A stretch of 64,000 nt of DNA from Methylovirgula sp. (GCF_037200945.1 NZ_JBBCGP010000001.1:868001-932000), one strand, 5' to 3'. Positions 25,172-36,731 are shown, counted from the first letter of the stretch. The notes: generated by a model from the letters alone, not told the origin. Translations and numbers: made by a program.

Positions 25172-27261
25172 GCCCGCACGCCACGGCTACGTCCTTCGTA
25201 AAGCCAGGTTGCAATGGCGCTCGCCAGCAGGAACAGCAGGCCGAGAAAGCCGATAGCAAGCGGCGCAATGCCGATGCCTGTAACTTGCGCGGAATCGGTC
25301 CGCTTGATCGCCGCGTAATCCGAGCCGCCATAAACCGGGCTGTTGTGCATCGCGACGATCCGCGGCAAGGAGACATCGCTGCCATGCGCTGCACCGATGC
25401 GGCGTACCGTGCCGCCGGTCGCCTCCGCGAGTGGCCGCAGTTTCTCGGTCGTCGAGACGACCTCCTGGAATTCGCGCGGATTCTCCGGCCCCACATTGAC
25501 GAGCGTGGTCAGGCCGCCGTCGGTCACGCGATAGAGTCCGAGTTCCGAGACTTTAACGTCCGCACGCGACAGGCCCGGCTCAGCCGGTTTCAGCGTCGCC
25601 GTGATTTCCTTGCCGGATGGCGCGAAAACACGCACGGGCGGAATCTGATCCTTCAGGCTTTGGCGTTCGACAGAAAGTTGGTCGCCCTGCGCCGTGGCGC
25701 GCAAGGCCTCCTCTTCAAGCTCCGGCTCCTTCATCAGCCAGTGCGCGAGGCGCCGCAGCAGCGCGAGATGCGGGCCACCACCCTGAAAGCCGCGCGCCCA
25801 GAGCCACATCTGATCCGACAGAAGCAGTGCGACGCGGCCTTTGTCCTCACGTGAGAGCACGAGCAGCGGCTTGTTGTCGGCGCCGGACAGGACATTGGTG
25901 CCGCGGTTGACGGTCGCATCGACCTGACGGAACCAGCGGCTCCAGGCCGGCGGCGTTTCGTCCGCGCCTGGCAGGCCTCGCGTCACGGGATGCTTTGCGC
26001 CGACAGCCGTAATCGCCGGCTGGAACGCCTGCTGGATCACATCTCCCGTCGGCTCGGCCGGTGATAGCGCGCCCAGCGGCGAATAATAGATGCCGTCCGA
26101 CGACGCAAAATCCGGCCCCGCCGCGATCATCAGCGCGCCGCCGTCGTGCACATAGCGCACGATATTGTCGAGATAGACCGCAGGCAGGATCGCCTGATTG
26201 GAATAGCGGTCGAAGATGATGAGATCGAAATCGGTGATCTTGCGGCCGAAGAGATCCGCGGTCGGAAAAGCGATCAGCGCCAATTCGTTGATCGGCGTGC
26301 CATCCTGCTTCTCCGGCGGCCGCAGAATCGTGAAATGGACGAGATCGACATTGGCGTCGGACTTCAAGAGATTGCGCCACATCCGCTCGCCCTGGTTCGG
26401 CTCGCCGGAAACGAGCAGAACTTTCAGCTTGTCCCGCACGCCGTCGATCGTCAGCACGGCCTTGTTGTTGAGCGCAGTCAATTCGCCGGGGAGCGCCTCG
26501 ACTTCGAGCTCGACGACGTTGGGCCCACCGTGCTCGATCTTCACGGGCACGCTAATGGTCTCGCCGATTGCGGCGGTGACATCGGCGATCGGATTCCCGT
26601 CGCGGCGGACATGAAGGACGACTGGTTCCGTGCCGTTCGCCGTATCGTCGACGCGCAATTCCAGCGTCACGTCCTTGCCGACGATACCGAAACGCGGCGC
26701 GGTCAAGAGCTCGATGCGCCGGTCGCGCTCACCCTCATGCCCGGTGATGAACGCATGCAGCGGCGCCTTGAAGCCGAGCGCGGCGGTGCTTGACGGAATG
26801 TCATGTACGACGCCATCGGTGATCATGAAGACGGCGCCGATCCGCTCCGCCGGAACATCCGCGAGCCCCTCGTTGAGCGCGGAGAAGAGCCGCGTGCCAT
26901 TGTTCTCGGTGTCGTTGCGGCCGCTCTCGATGATCCGCACATCGATATTGCCAAGCGCCTCAAGCCGCCGCTTCAGATCGGCGGTTGCTTTCTCCGTCTG
27001 CGCCATGCGGTCGCCGATGGTCTGGCTGCCGCTTTGATCGACCACGATGGCGACGACGTCTTTCAGCGGCTTGCGGTTTTCCCGCACCAGCGACGGATCG
27101 GTCAGCGCGAGCAGCACGAGGCCGAGGCCAAGCGCACGCAAAAGCGCGCCACGCCGGCGGCGAAGCAGCGACAAGGCGGTGACCAGAAGCGCCAAGGCTG
27201 CAAAGCCCCAAAGAAGCGCGGGCGGCAACAGCGGCGTGAAAGCGATGGAAAAGGCGTTCAT
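25168..27261 (-). CDS. Membrane-anchored von Willebrand factor A-like protein
   Basis: A 697-residue protein with two N-terminal helices (about residues 14-32 and 40-54), a VWA-like domain with a metal-site motif VVDQSGSQ (Asp75, Ser77, Ser79), a central beta-rich region, a glutamine-amidotransferase-like region (about residues 270-480, VLLVSGEPNQGERMW and DLIIFDRYSNQA) and a C-terminal helix near 665-685. Such proteins usually stand next to MoxR ATPase, DUF58 and DUF4159 genes, but none is present here. The function is unknown; a role in envelope assembly is suspected from the family. Confidence 0.7.
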   Translation of the reverse strand: MNAFSIAFTPLLPPALLWGFAALALLVTALSLLRRRRGALLRALGLGLVLLALTDPSLVRENRKPLKDVVAIVVDQSGSQTIGDRMAQTEKATADLKRRLEALGNIDVRIIESGRNDTENNGTRLFSALNEGLADVPAERIGAVFMITDGVVHDIPSSTAALGFKAPLHAFITGHEGERDRRIELLTAPRFGIVGKDVTLELRVDDTANGTEPVVLHVRRDGNPIADVTAAIGETISVPVKIEHGGPNVVELEVEALPGELTALNNKAVLTIDGVRDKLKVLLVSGEPNQGERMWRNLLKSDANVDLVHFTILRPPEKQDGTPINELALIAFPTADLFGRKITDFDLIIFDRYSNQAILPAVYLDNIVRYVHDGGALMIAAGPDFASSDGIYYSPLGALSPAEPTGDVIQQAFQPAITAVGAKHPVTRGLPGADETPPAWSRWFRQVDATVNRGTNVLSGADNKPLLVLSREDKGRVALLLSDQMWLWARGFQGGGPHLALLRRLAHWLMKEPELEEEALRATAQGDQLSVERQSLKDQIPPVRVFAPSGKEITATLKPAEPGLSRADVKVSELGLYRVTDGGLTTLVNVGPENPREFQEVVSTTEKLRPLAEATGGTVRRIGAAHGSDVSLPRIVAMHNSPVYGGSDYAAIKRTDSAQVTGIGIAPLAIGFLGLLFLLASAIATWLYEGRSRGVRA

Positions 27262-27315
27262 TCAGCCGCAGAGAGCCGCACCCGGCTGGCTTTTTCAAGG
27301 CTTTTTAGGCCAAAA

Positions 27316-27358
27316 GCGTTTTCGAGCGAAGTGGCACCGGTTCGCGTGAAGAAAACGC
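27316..27358. repeat. Palindromic intergenic element (copy D)
   Basis: Arms GCGTTTTC (27316-27323) and GAAAACGC (27351-27358) enclose an inner pair GCGAA and TTCGC around GTGGCACCGG. It is a recognisable Hyphomicrobiales intergenic palindrome. It lies between the VWA-like gene and the membrane-protein gene, in the gap 27262-27371. Confidence 0.6.
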
Positions 27359-27371
27359 GTCTGAACAATGA

Positions 27372-29360
27372 TCAGCTCCCAGCGCAGGGGAGAACCGCAT
27401 AGGTCGAAATGCGGTGCCACACATATCCGTCCGGCTCTTCTGTCATGCGAAAATTGGGCACAGGTGGAGTCCAATATTGCGCCTTCAGCGCGGTCGGCAA
27501 TGTCGTGCCCTCGTAAACGGGGGCGACGATCCAGGCGGGCGCATCCGCACGGGCACAGAGATGGCTGACCGCAGGCAGCGTCACGACGGGCAGCTCGGCG
27601 CTCGAAACATTGTGAGTGACGGCAAGAGCTTCTTTCTCGACCAATCCATTGTCGATGAGAAATTGCGTGCGCGCACGCCATTCGCGCGCGAGCTTCGGCG
27701 AGAAGATCGTCCCGACGCCCTGCTGCGGCGAGGCCCATTGCGGCCGTCCGGTCAGGAACCAAGCTTCGGTCTGGCCACCAAGCCAGAGGATTTCGCCATT
27801 CTTTGCCGCGAGCAATTGTTCGAGCGCCGCGGGGTGTCGATTGCGGTCGACGAGCTTCTGAAATGCCGACCTGTCGTCCCAGAGGTGCCAGACAAGGATC
27901 GCGAGAGTGAGCGCTACCAGTCCCTCGATCGCCCATGTCACGCAGGCGCGCGGCGCCAACGCCAATGCAAGCGCCGCGGCGGCAATTGGAAAAGCGATAT
28001 AGCGCCAATTGTTCCAGAAATAGGTGACACCGCCCGGCCCTGCCACCGGAAGGCTCGCGAAAAAGCGTCCAAATTGCTCGAGGTAAAGTACGTTCAGCAG
28101 CAGCCCATAAGCCGCTACGCAGACCCACGCGACGATCACGACACGCCGCGTCACGACGCTCGCCAACCGGGCGGCGTTGAACTGGACGATGAGCGCCGCT
28201 GCGCAGAGCGCGCTCACTGTGACAAAGTCCGCATAGCAGAGCCACGCCGCGGTCAGCAGCGCGAGAACCAAATAGCCGACCCGCCCGTTTTGAATAAGCT
28301 TGAGCGCGCAGATGGCCATGGCGACGGCGCCAATCGCGGCCAGCAGCCACGTCACGCGCCAAAGCTGCGCCTGGATGACGAGTTCCACAGACAGCACATC
28401 GCCGAACAGGGATTGCGCCGCAATGCCGCCAATGCCGGCAAGAATGACCGCGAGCAAGATGTGTTTTCGCCGCCCCTCGAAGAAGCTCGCGGCGACCGCG
28501 ATGGTTGCGGATTGCAACACAATCGGTGCGTAAGAGGCGAGCGACCAATGCGTCGGAAAGAGAAGGCCACTGCGGCTTTGCGCCAGCGCCTTCAAATCCG
28601 GGTCCATGAGCCGCACGAGCCGGTCGAAGGGCGGCAGGCCCAAAACACCGGCGATGATCGCGGCAACGACGGCCAATCCCACGGCAACCAGCCAGCGCCG
28701 GTCTTCGACGCAGAGAACGATCGCCAACACCGCCCATCCCGCGAGCGCCATGATCGGATGAAGAAGCGTCGCCGGCACAAGCAAAGCAGCGCTTAAAAGC
28801 GTGCGACGCACCGCTAGCGCTGCCAATGCGCCGAGCACAAAGGCTTCGGCGAAGGGTCGCGGCACGCATTGAATTTCGGAATAACCGAAATGCCAGATCG
28901 ATCCATAGAAGGTCGGCAGCACGGCGACGAAGATCAAAACGACAGGAACCAACCGCCTGGCGACATAATGGCGCGCAAAGAGCGCGAGCGCCGACATCCA
29001 GGCCGCCATCGCGAGGATCGCTAGCAGCATCACCGTCGTCTGCGTTTCCAACGCCCCGACGAGATGATCAAGCAGAAACGGAAACAGACTAAACCGCGAT
29101 TGTCCGTCATCGACGAACATCATGTCGCGGCCAATGCCCGTCGGGTTGAGATCGGCGAGCACGCGGCCGATGTAGACGTTCGTGTCGCCGGCGATGCCTT
29201 GAAACGGATGCGTCAGAGTCCAAAGCGCGATGGCGATAAGGCAAAGCCCGATACCGCCCTCATGCAGCGCCATGGCAAACATCGATTGATGCGTTTCAAC
29301 ATGGACCCGCGCCGATGCCTTGGGTGCGGCATCGAACGAAAGGGCAGCGCGCGCCTTCAT
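27372..29360 (-). CDS. Large polytopic membrane protein of unknown function
   Basis: A 662-residue protein with about 13 hydrophobic helices between residues 35 and 510 and a C-terminal soluble domain of about 150 residues. I do not recognise the family. The topology (many helices plus an external C-terminal domain) resembles GT-C glycosyltransferases or O-antigen-like ligases. Its ATG overlaps the stop of the GtrA gene (ATGA, 29357-29360), so it is translationally coupled and belongs to the same operon as GtrA and the FAD protein. Confidence 0.65.
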   Translation of the reverse strand: MKARAALSFDAAPKASARVHVETHQSMFAMALHEGGIGLCLIAIALWTLTHPFQGIAGDTNVYIGRVLADLNPTGIGRDMMFVDDGQSRFSLFPFLLDHLVGALETQTTVMLLAILAMAAWMSALALFARHYVARRLVPVVLIFVAVLPTFYGSIWHFGYSEIQCVPRPFAEAFVLGALAALAVRRTLLSAALLVPATLLHPIMALAGWAVLAIVLCVEDRRWLVAVGLAVVAAIIAGVLGLPPFDRLVRLMDPDLKALAQSRSGLLFPTHWSLASYAPIVLQSATIAVAASFFEGRRKHILLAVILAGIGGIAAQSLFGDVLSVELVIQAQLWRVTWLLAAIGAVAMAICALKLIQNGRVGYLVLALLTAAWLCYADFVTVSALCAAALIVQFNAARLASVVTRRVVIVAWVCVAAYGLLLNVLYLEQFGRFFASLPVAGPGGVTYFWNNWRYIAFPIAAAALALALAPRACVTWAIEGLVALTLAILVWHLWDDRSAFQKLVDRNRHPAALEQLLAAKNGEILWLGGQTEAWFLTGRPQWASPQQGVGTIFSPKLAREWRARTQFLIDNGLVEKEALAVTHNVSSAELPVVTLPAVSHLCARADAPAWIVAPVYEGTTLPTALKAQYWTPPVPNFRMTEEPDGYVWHRISTYAVLPCAGS

Positions 29361-29821
29361 TTCGCGGCGGTCGCCTCAGACACGAACAGCAGCGTACGGC
29401 GGGCAAAGAAATTGAACGTGAAGACGAAGCCCGCCGTCGGCGCCTTGGCGAGACCGACGCCGAGGCCAGCGAAATGCACGAAGGCGAACAGCAGCGCCTG
29501 GTTCAGGGCGAGGCCGAGAAAGCCGATGGCGAAAAAGCCGACGGCCTCCGCCCCGATAGTACGTTGGCGGCGGCCGCGAAAGATCAGCAGTACGCTGCCG
29601 GCATAGGCCAGCAACATGCCGAGTGTGAAACTGATCGTCGACGCGACTTGATAATTCAAGCCAGCTTTGACGAAGGCAATCAGGAGTCCCCAATCAAGAC
29701 CCAGCGCTGCGGCGCTGACGAGGCCATAACCGAAAAGATCGGAAATGAGCACACGCAGCGACTTGCTCGGCGCCAATGGCGTGCCGCGCTCAACGTGCGA
29801 TACAGAATCGACAGCACTCAT
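29357..29821 (-). CDS. GtrA family membrane protein
   Basis: A 154-residue protein with four predicted helices and the GtrA layout (LFGYGLVSAAALGLDWGLLI at the start of helix 1). GtrA-like proteins are thought to move polyprenyl-linked sugars across the inner membrane for glycan decoration. It starts two bases after the FAD protein stop and overlaps the next gene by four bases, so it is the middle gene of a three-gene operon. Confidence 0.82.
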   Translation of the reverse strand: MSAVDSVSHVERGTPLAPSKSLRVLISDLFGYGLVSAAALGLDWGLLIAFVKAGLNYQVASTISFTLGMLLAYAGSVLLIFRGRRQRTIGAEAVGFFAIGFLGLALNQALLFAFVHFAGLGVGLAKAPTAGFVFTFNFFARRTLLFVSEATAAK

Positions 29822-29823
29822 GC

Positions 29824-31314
29824 TCAGGCCGCCACGCGCTTCGGCACGAGACGGAGGCTCTTCAACGCCTCCTGCGCGCCGGAGGCGCCGGCCTCACCAT
29901 ATTCGGCATCCTCGTTCACCTGCCAGACGTCGTACAGCTCTTCGCCGGCAATGATGTTGGCGGCAGTGAGCATGCCGGTCATCATCGCATGGTCCTGATT
30001 GTTATATTTGTGCATGCCGTTGCGGCCGACGAGATGCAGATTGGGGCAGGAAAGCCGCAACTCGCGTCGGATTTCCTTCATATGGTCGGCATAGGTCTCG
30101 TCGTAGACGGGATAGGCCTTCTTCTGCCGCACGACGCAGGCGTCGCGAACATCCGCTGGGTCCATCAGGCCAATCTCGCCGATCTCGCCTTTGGCGCGGG
30201 CGATCAGGTCCGCATCGGTCGAATTCCACAGGCCGTCGCCCTCGAAGCAGAAATATTCGAGACCGAGACAAGTCGAAGTTTCATCCGGCAACATTTCCGG
30301 TGACCAGGAGCGGAAGTTCTGCACGCGGCCGACCTTCACCTTCGGATCGTGGATATAGATCCAATTATCGGGCAACTCGTTCTTGGTTTCGCCGATCAGC
30401 ACGACGGTGAGGAAATCGCGATACTTAAGTTCGCGCGCGTGAAGCAGCGTCAGCGCCGTCGGCTTCAGCGCGGAGACTAATTCGCGCACCGGCGCCGAAG
30501 AGACGACATGCGACGCGGTATAATGCTCAACCTGCCCGTTGCTGCTTTCCACGGCGACAGACCAATTGCCCGTGCGCTTGTCATAGTTGAGCGAGCGCAG
30601 CTTGCGGTCCATGACGATCTCGCCGCCAAGCGCTTTCACCTTGCTGGCGCAGGCTTCCCACATCATGCCGGGGCCGCGGCGCGGATAACGGAACGATTCG
30701 ATCAGCGTCTTGGCAACGGCGCCCGACTTCTTGCGGCCGAGCGAACGGCGTAGGCCGTCGGCAATTGCGGCGCCGAGGCTCAGCCCCTTGATGCGCTGCG
30801 CCGCCCATTCGGCGGAAATCTCGTCGCAGCTCATGCCCCACACCTTTTCCGTATAGGTCTTGAAGAAGATCGAGAAGAGCCGCTCGCCGAATTGATTGCG
30901 CACCCATTCGTGAAAGGTCTTCGGGTCCTTCACCGGGTTCAGCTTGGCGTAGGCATAGGAGCCGACACACAAGGCGCTGGTGAAAATCCCGAGATTGCTC
31001 AGCGCCTCGAACGCCTTCAGCGGATAGGAATAGAATTTATCGCGATAATAGATGCGCGACAGGCGCGGCCGCTCGATGAAATCGTCGGGCAGGATCTCAT
31101 TCCAGAGATCGACCACCTCTTTTGACTTCGAGAAGAAGCGATGGCCGCCGATATCGAAGAGATAATTCTTGTAATGCGCGGTGCGGCTAATGCCGCCGAC
31201 ATAGTCCGGGTCCTGCTCGATGACGAGGACCGACTTGCCCGCCTTGACGAGACTATAGGCGGTCGTCAATCCGGCCGGGCCGGCCCCAATGACCAGGGCA
31301 TCGAGCTTTTTCAA
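29824..31314 (-). CDS. FAD/NAD(P)-binding amine oxidase-like protein (UDP-galactopyranose mutase-related)
   Basis: A 496-residue flavoprotein with an N-terminal dinucleotide-binding motif GAGPAG (residues 10-15) followed by YVGGISRT and GGHRFFSKS. The latter two resemble the flavin- and substrate-binding segments of UDP-galactopyranose mutase and protoporphyrinogen oxidase-like proteins. The start codon is TTG at 31314, supported by GGGAGAAG upstream and because the Rossmann fold begins at residue 5. With GtrA and a large membrane protein following, a role in modifying a surface sugar is likely. The reaction is not established. Confidence 0.75.
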   Translation of the reverse strand: MKKLDALVIGAGPAGLTTAYSLVKAGKSVLVIEQDPDYVGGISRTAHYKNYLFDIGGHRFFSKSKEVVDLWNEILPDDFIERPRLSRIYYRDKFYSYPLKAFEALSNLGIFTSALCVGSYAYAKLNPVKDPKTFHEWVRNQFGERLFSIFFKTYTEKVWGMSCDEISAEWAAQRIKGLSLGAAIADGLRRSLGRKKSGAVAKTLIESFRYPRRGPGMMWEACASKVKALGGEIVMDRKLRSLNYDKRTGNWSVAVESSNGQVEHYTASHVVSSAPVRELVSALKPTALTLLHARELKYRDFLTVVLIGETKNELPDNWIYIHDPKVKVGRVQNFRSWSPEMLPDETSTCLGLEYFCFEGDGLWNSTDADLIARAKGEIGEIGLMDPADVRDACVVRQKKAYPVYDETYADHMKEIRRELRLSCPNLHLVGRNGMHKYNNQDHAMMTGMLTAANIIAGEELYDVWQVNEDAEYGEAGASGAQEALKSLRLVPKRVAA

Positions 31315-31450
31315 AGGCTTCTCCCGCGCGCATCTTGGAGCGTCGGGGGCAGGGCCGATGCTCAGCGGGGAGAGAAGACCATTAATAAGTTAAGGCGGGC
31401 TTAGACGGATCGGCGAAAGCGCCGAACGATCACAAGGCTTTGGTAACTCT

Positions 31451-31471
31451 GGCCGGGAACGAGCCCCGGCC
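31451..31471 (-). terminator. Probable terminator downstream of rpoD
   Basis: A 7-base-pair GC stem (GGCCGGG with CCCGGCC) starting 12 bases after the rpoD stop. Outer CTCT/AGAG may extend it. There is no strong T-run, so termination efficiency is uncertain. Confidence 0.45.
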
Positions 31472-31482
31472 GGACGAGAGGA

Positions 31483-33531
<2,049 letters not shown>

Positions 33532-33865
33532 CGAATCCTCTTTGATCGCGGTAGCCAAGCTACCGTGCCGATGCGCCACGTCCCTGGCGCCGGGCGGCGT
33601 CCCGCCCATTTCATTCCTGCGGGAGTGCGCTCCCGATCGAACTCAATTCCCTATTCGCGTCGATAGGCCGTGTCTGAACACGCGAAGCCCAATCACGCCA
33701 ATTCTGTCGCCGTCGCATTGTTGCGATGGCCGACAGAGGCTTAAAATCTGGTTGCGCGCCAAGCGAATTCGCTTACGAATTTCATGCCGAACGACTGGAC
33801 CGGACCTTGTAGCGTCAGGCGAAAATCCCTTCAAGTGAAGACCTTAGGCGCTCACGCTTAATCCA
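33532..33865 (-). promoter_or_regulatory. rpoD 5' region with candidate promoter and hairpins
   Basis: No gene is seen in this 334-base gap. On the minus strand TTGAAG (33834-33829) and TACAAG (33811-33806) are spaced by 17 bases and could be a sigma-70 promoter, giving a leader of about 270 bases. The leader contains perfect short hairpins at 33550-33564, 33620-33635, 33669-33682 and 33713-33726. Whether they regulate rpoD is unknown. Confidence 0.4.
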
Positions 33866-35818
33866 TTATGCCATTCCGCTCTGCCGGCCGGAGGCCGCAC
33901 CAAAGCCTTCGATCATTGCTTCGGTTCCCGTAAGGGCCGATAATTGCTCGCGAATATCCAGCAATCGGGCCAAATTCACCTCGCTGGCGTCCTGCGCCAA
34001 GGCGATCTGCGCCGAATGCAATTCGCTATTTAGCGCCCGCATCTTATGATGCAAGGCCAACGCCTGTTTCAAAGCCTCTTCTGCGTCCGAATCAGCGGCT
34101 TGGGGCGAAACAATCCAGAGAATCGCATGCGCGCTGGCATCGAGACGGCGCAAAAAGGCGTCAAAACCAGCAGCGGCCAGCCCTGCCCGCAATTCGTCCG
34201 CGGGCAGCGACCCATGCGCCCAAAGATCAAGCATCCTATTGCGCAGGGCGAGGGCTTCGTTGGCACCGAGGTCAAGCTCAGCGAAAGCGTCGCCGTAAGG
34301 ATCGAGAAGCCCCGGATGATTGAGCAGGATCAAAAAAATCAAAGATTCCCGGGCGGATAAATCAGCCGCTCTCGACCGGAGGAACGGCGAGCGCGCAAGA
34401 TCTGCACCGACGGAGAGCGGTAGCGAGGTATAGGCCTGCGGTTCAGCCGGCGCGAACCGGCCGCGGCGAAATTCGCGGCGCTCCGTTTGCGGCTGGCGAT
34501 TGCGGCCTCCAAATCCCGGCGCATTATCGGGACGACGGCGTTGAAAGAGGCCGCCAAGCCGTTCGCGGAATTCGGCCTGATAATGCCGCCGCAATGTCTC
34601 GTCGCGGATTTCGCCGCACAGCGCCAACAGGCGATGCTCCAGCGCGGCACGGCGCTCGGGCGTCGCCAGCACATCGGCTTCCGTTTCCCTCTGCCAGATC
34701 AGATCGACGAGCGGCAGCGCCGCTTCGATCACGCTACCGATCGCGGCCGACCCGCCGCTGCGTGCCAGATCGTCCGGATCCTGGCCTTCTGGCAGCAGCG
34801 CAAAGCGCAATGAACGGCCGACGCCGATCAGCGGCAGCGCCAGATCGATGGCGCGGAAGGCGGCCTTGCGCCCGGCACGATCGCCGTCGAAGCAGAGGAT
34901 CGGCTCTTCCGCCATTTTCCAGAGCAATTCGCATTGGTCGGTGGTGAGCGCGGTGCCGCAAGCCGCGACGGATTGCGGAAAGCCTGCCGCCGACATTGCG
35001 ATGACGTCGACATAGCCTTCGACCGCGATCACGCTGCCCAAGCCGTTATTATTGTCGTGTGCGGCCTTGCGGGCGCGGTGATGATTGTAGAGCACCGCAC
35101 CTTTGTGAAAGAGCACCGTCTCGGGCGAATTGAGATATTTCGCCTGAACGTCCTTGCTCAGCGCCCGGCCGCCAAATGCGATGACGCGGCCGTTGCGGTC
35201 AGCGATCGGAAAGATCACGCGATCGCGGAAACGGTCGTAAGGCACGGCGATCTCGTCGCCGTGGACAAGGAGCCCAGCCTCGATCATCGCCTCGGCCTGG
35301 ATGCCCTTACCGGCGAGATAATCGCGCATGGCAAATTTGTCAGGCGGCGCATAGCCAATCCGGAATTCGCTTTGCAACGCCGGTGTGAGGCCGCGCCCGG
35401 CGAGATAATCACGCGCCTTGCCGCCGGCCCCACTGGCCAGCGTGGCGACGAAAAACGCGGTGGCGATTTCCAGAACATCATGCAGGCTCGCGCGCTGCTT
35501 TTCCTGAGCCTCCGCCTCTGGCGTCGCGCGCGGCAAGGGCAGCCCGGCGTCCTGCGCCAGCCGCTCGACCGCTTCGGGAAACGAGAGCCCTTCCGTCTCC
35601 ATCAGGAAATCGAAAATGTTGCCGTTCTTATTCGCCGAATGATCAAACCACGCCATCTTCTGGTCGTTGACGTAGAAGGATGGCGTGCGCTCCGAATTGA
35701 AGGGCGAAAGCCCACGCCATTCGCGCCCCGCCTTCGTCAGCTTGACACGGCGGCGCACCACCTCCGACACCGGCAGGCGGGCTTTGAGATCATCAAGGAA
35801 TGAGGCGGGGAAACGCAT
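33866..35818 (-). CDS. dnaG: DNA primase
   Basis: A 650-residue primase with an N-terminal zinc-ribbon-like region (residues about 35-75), the TOPRIM catalytic core (VIAVEGYVDVIAM, CFDGDRAGRKAAFRAIDLALP) and a C-terminal helicase-binding domain. It makes RNA primers for replication. The N-terminal metal site is degenerate: the positions of the CHC2 ligands read LSPFNSERTPSF and WFDHSANKNG, without the expected cysteines. Start MRFPASFLDDLKARLP is canonical. It is divergent from panB and upstream of rpoD. Confidence 0.96.
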   Translation of the reverse strand: MRFPASFLDDLKARLPVSEVVRRRVKLTKAGREWRGLSPFNSERTPSFYVNDQKMAWFDHSANKNGNIFDFLMETEGLSFPEAVERLAQDAGLPLPRATPEAEAQEKQRASLHDVLEIATAFFVATLASGAGGKARDYLAGRGLTPALQSEFRIGYAPPDKFAMRDYLAGKGIQAEAMIEAGLLVHGDEIAVPYDRFRDRVIFPIADRNGRVIAFGGRALSKDVQAKYLNSPETVLFHKGAVLYNHHRARKAAHDNNNGLGSVIAVEGYVDVIAMSAAGFPQSVAACGTALTTDQCELLWKMAEEPILCFDGDRAGRKAAFRAIDLALPLIGVGRSLRFALLPEGQDPDDLARSGGSAAIGSVIEAALPLVDLIWQRETEADVLATPERRAALEHRLLALCGEIRDETLRRHYQAEFRERLGGLFQRRRPDNAPGFGGRNRQPQTERREFRRGRFAPAEPQAYTSLPLSVGADLARSPFLRSRAADLSARESLIFLILLNHPGLLDPYGDAFAELDLGANEALALRNRMLDLWAHGSLPADELRAGLAAAGFDAFLRRLDASAHAILWIVSPQAADSDAEEALKQALALHHKMRALNSELHSAQIALAQDASEVNLARLLDIREQLSALTGTEAMIEGFGAASGRQSGMA

Positions 35819-35918
35819 CGGCGCCTTCTGATTTGGCCTTTCGCACTATAGATAAGGCCCGCGGCGGGGACCAAACTTATTCCCGCTATACACAGCGGCT
35901 GCTGAGGCTTGGGCATTT

Positions 35919-36731
35919 ATGGACATCAAAGCGCGTTTTTTCGAGATGAAGCGGCAGGCCCGGCCGATTGCGGTGCTCACGGGCTATGACTTCCCAACAG
36001 CCAAGGCCGAGGCTGAAGCTGGCGTTGATCTTATCCTCGTCGGCGATAGCGTCGGCACCAATTTGCTCGGCTATGCCAGCGAGCAGGAGGTGCAACTGGC
36101 CGATATCGCGCACCACGTCCGGGCGGTTCGTCGCGGCGCACCTTCGACACCGATTCTCGCCGATCTGCCCTATCGCACTTACGAGACACCGGAGATGGCG
36201 GCTGCCAGCGCTCGCACTTTGCGCGATGCCGGGGCGGACATCGTGAAATTGGAAGGCGCACATCCCGAGATCGCCGCCGCCATCATTGACGCAGGTATTC
36301 CCGTCTGCGGGCACCTTGGCCTTGAGCCGCAAACGCATCTCGACAAGAAATTGCGTGGACGTTCGGCGGCCGAGGCAAATCAATTGGTGCGTGACGCGAT
36401 CGCTCTCGACAAGGCCGGCATCGCCCTGCTGGTGCTGGAATTGATCCCCGAAGTTGTCGCCGCGCGTGTGACGCAAGCGATTAGCGCGCCGACGATCGGC
36501 ATCGGCGCCGGGCGCTACACCGATGGCCAGGTTCTTGTGATCACCGATCTGCTCGGATTGACCGGCGCAAGCTTCCGCCACAACCGGCGCTATGCCGAGC
36601 TCGGCCCGGTGATCGCAACGGCGATGACCTCCTATGTCCGCGACGTCCGCGACCATGCCTTTCCGACCGAAGCCAACACGTTCGCCATGCCGGAAGAAGC
36701 GCTGCTCGCCTTCGAAAACGGCGGCGGATAG
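35919..36731 (+). CDS. panB: 3-methyl-2-oxobutanoate hydroxymethyltransferase
   Basis: A 270-residue TIM-barrel enzyme that transfers a hydroxymethyl group from 5,10-methylene-tetrahydrofolate to 2-oxoisovalerate, the first committed step of pantothenate synthesis. Motifs include LTGYDFPTAKAEAEAGVDLILVGDS, VKLEGA and GHLGLEPQ. Length is normal. No panC is adjacent. It is divergent from dnaG with a 100-base gap. Confidence 0.95.
   Translation: MDIKARFFEMKRQARPIAVLTGYDFPTAKAEAEAGVDLILVGDSVGTNLLGYASEQEVQLADIAHHVRAVRRGAPSTPILADLPYRTYETPEMAAASARTLRDAGADIVKLEGAHPEIAAAIIDAGIPVCGHLGLEPQTHLDKKLRGRSAAEANQLVRDAIALDKAGIALLVLELIPEVVAARVTQAISAPTIGIGAGRYTDGQVLVITDLLGLTGASFRHNRRYAELGPVIATAMTSYVRDVRDHAFPTEANTFAMPEEALLAFENGGG

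Noticed and set aside
27295..28869. A 524-codon frame overlapping the large membrane protein on the same strand
   Set aside because: The translation is Arg/Cys/Gly-rich and lacks hydrophobic helices, while the other frame (27372-29360) gives a coherent polytopic protein coupled to GtrA.
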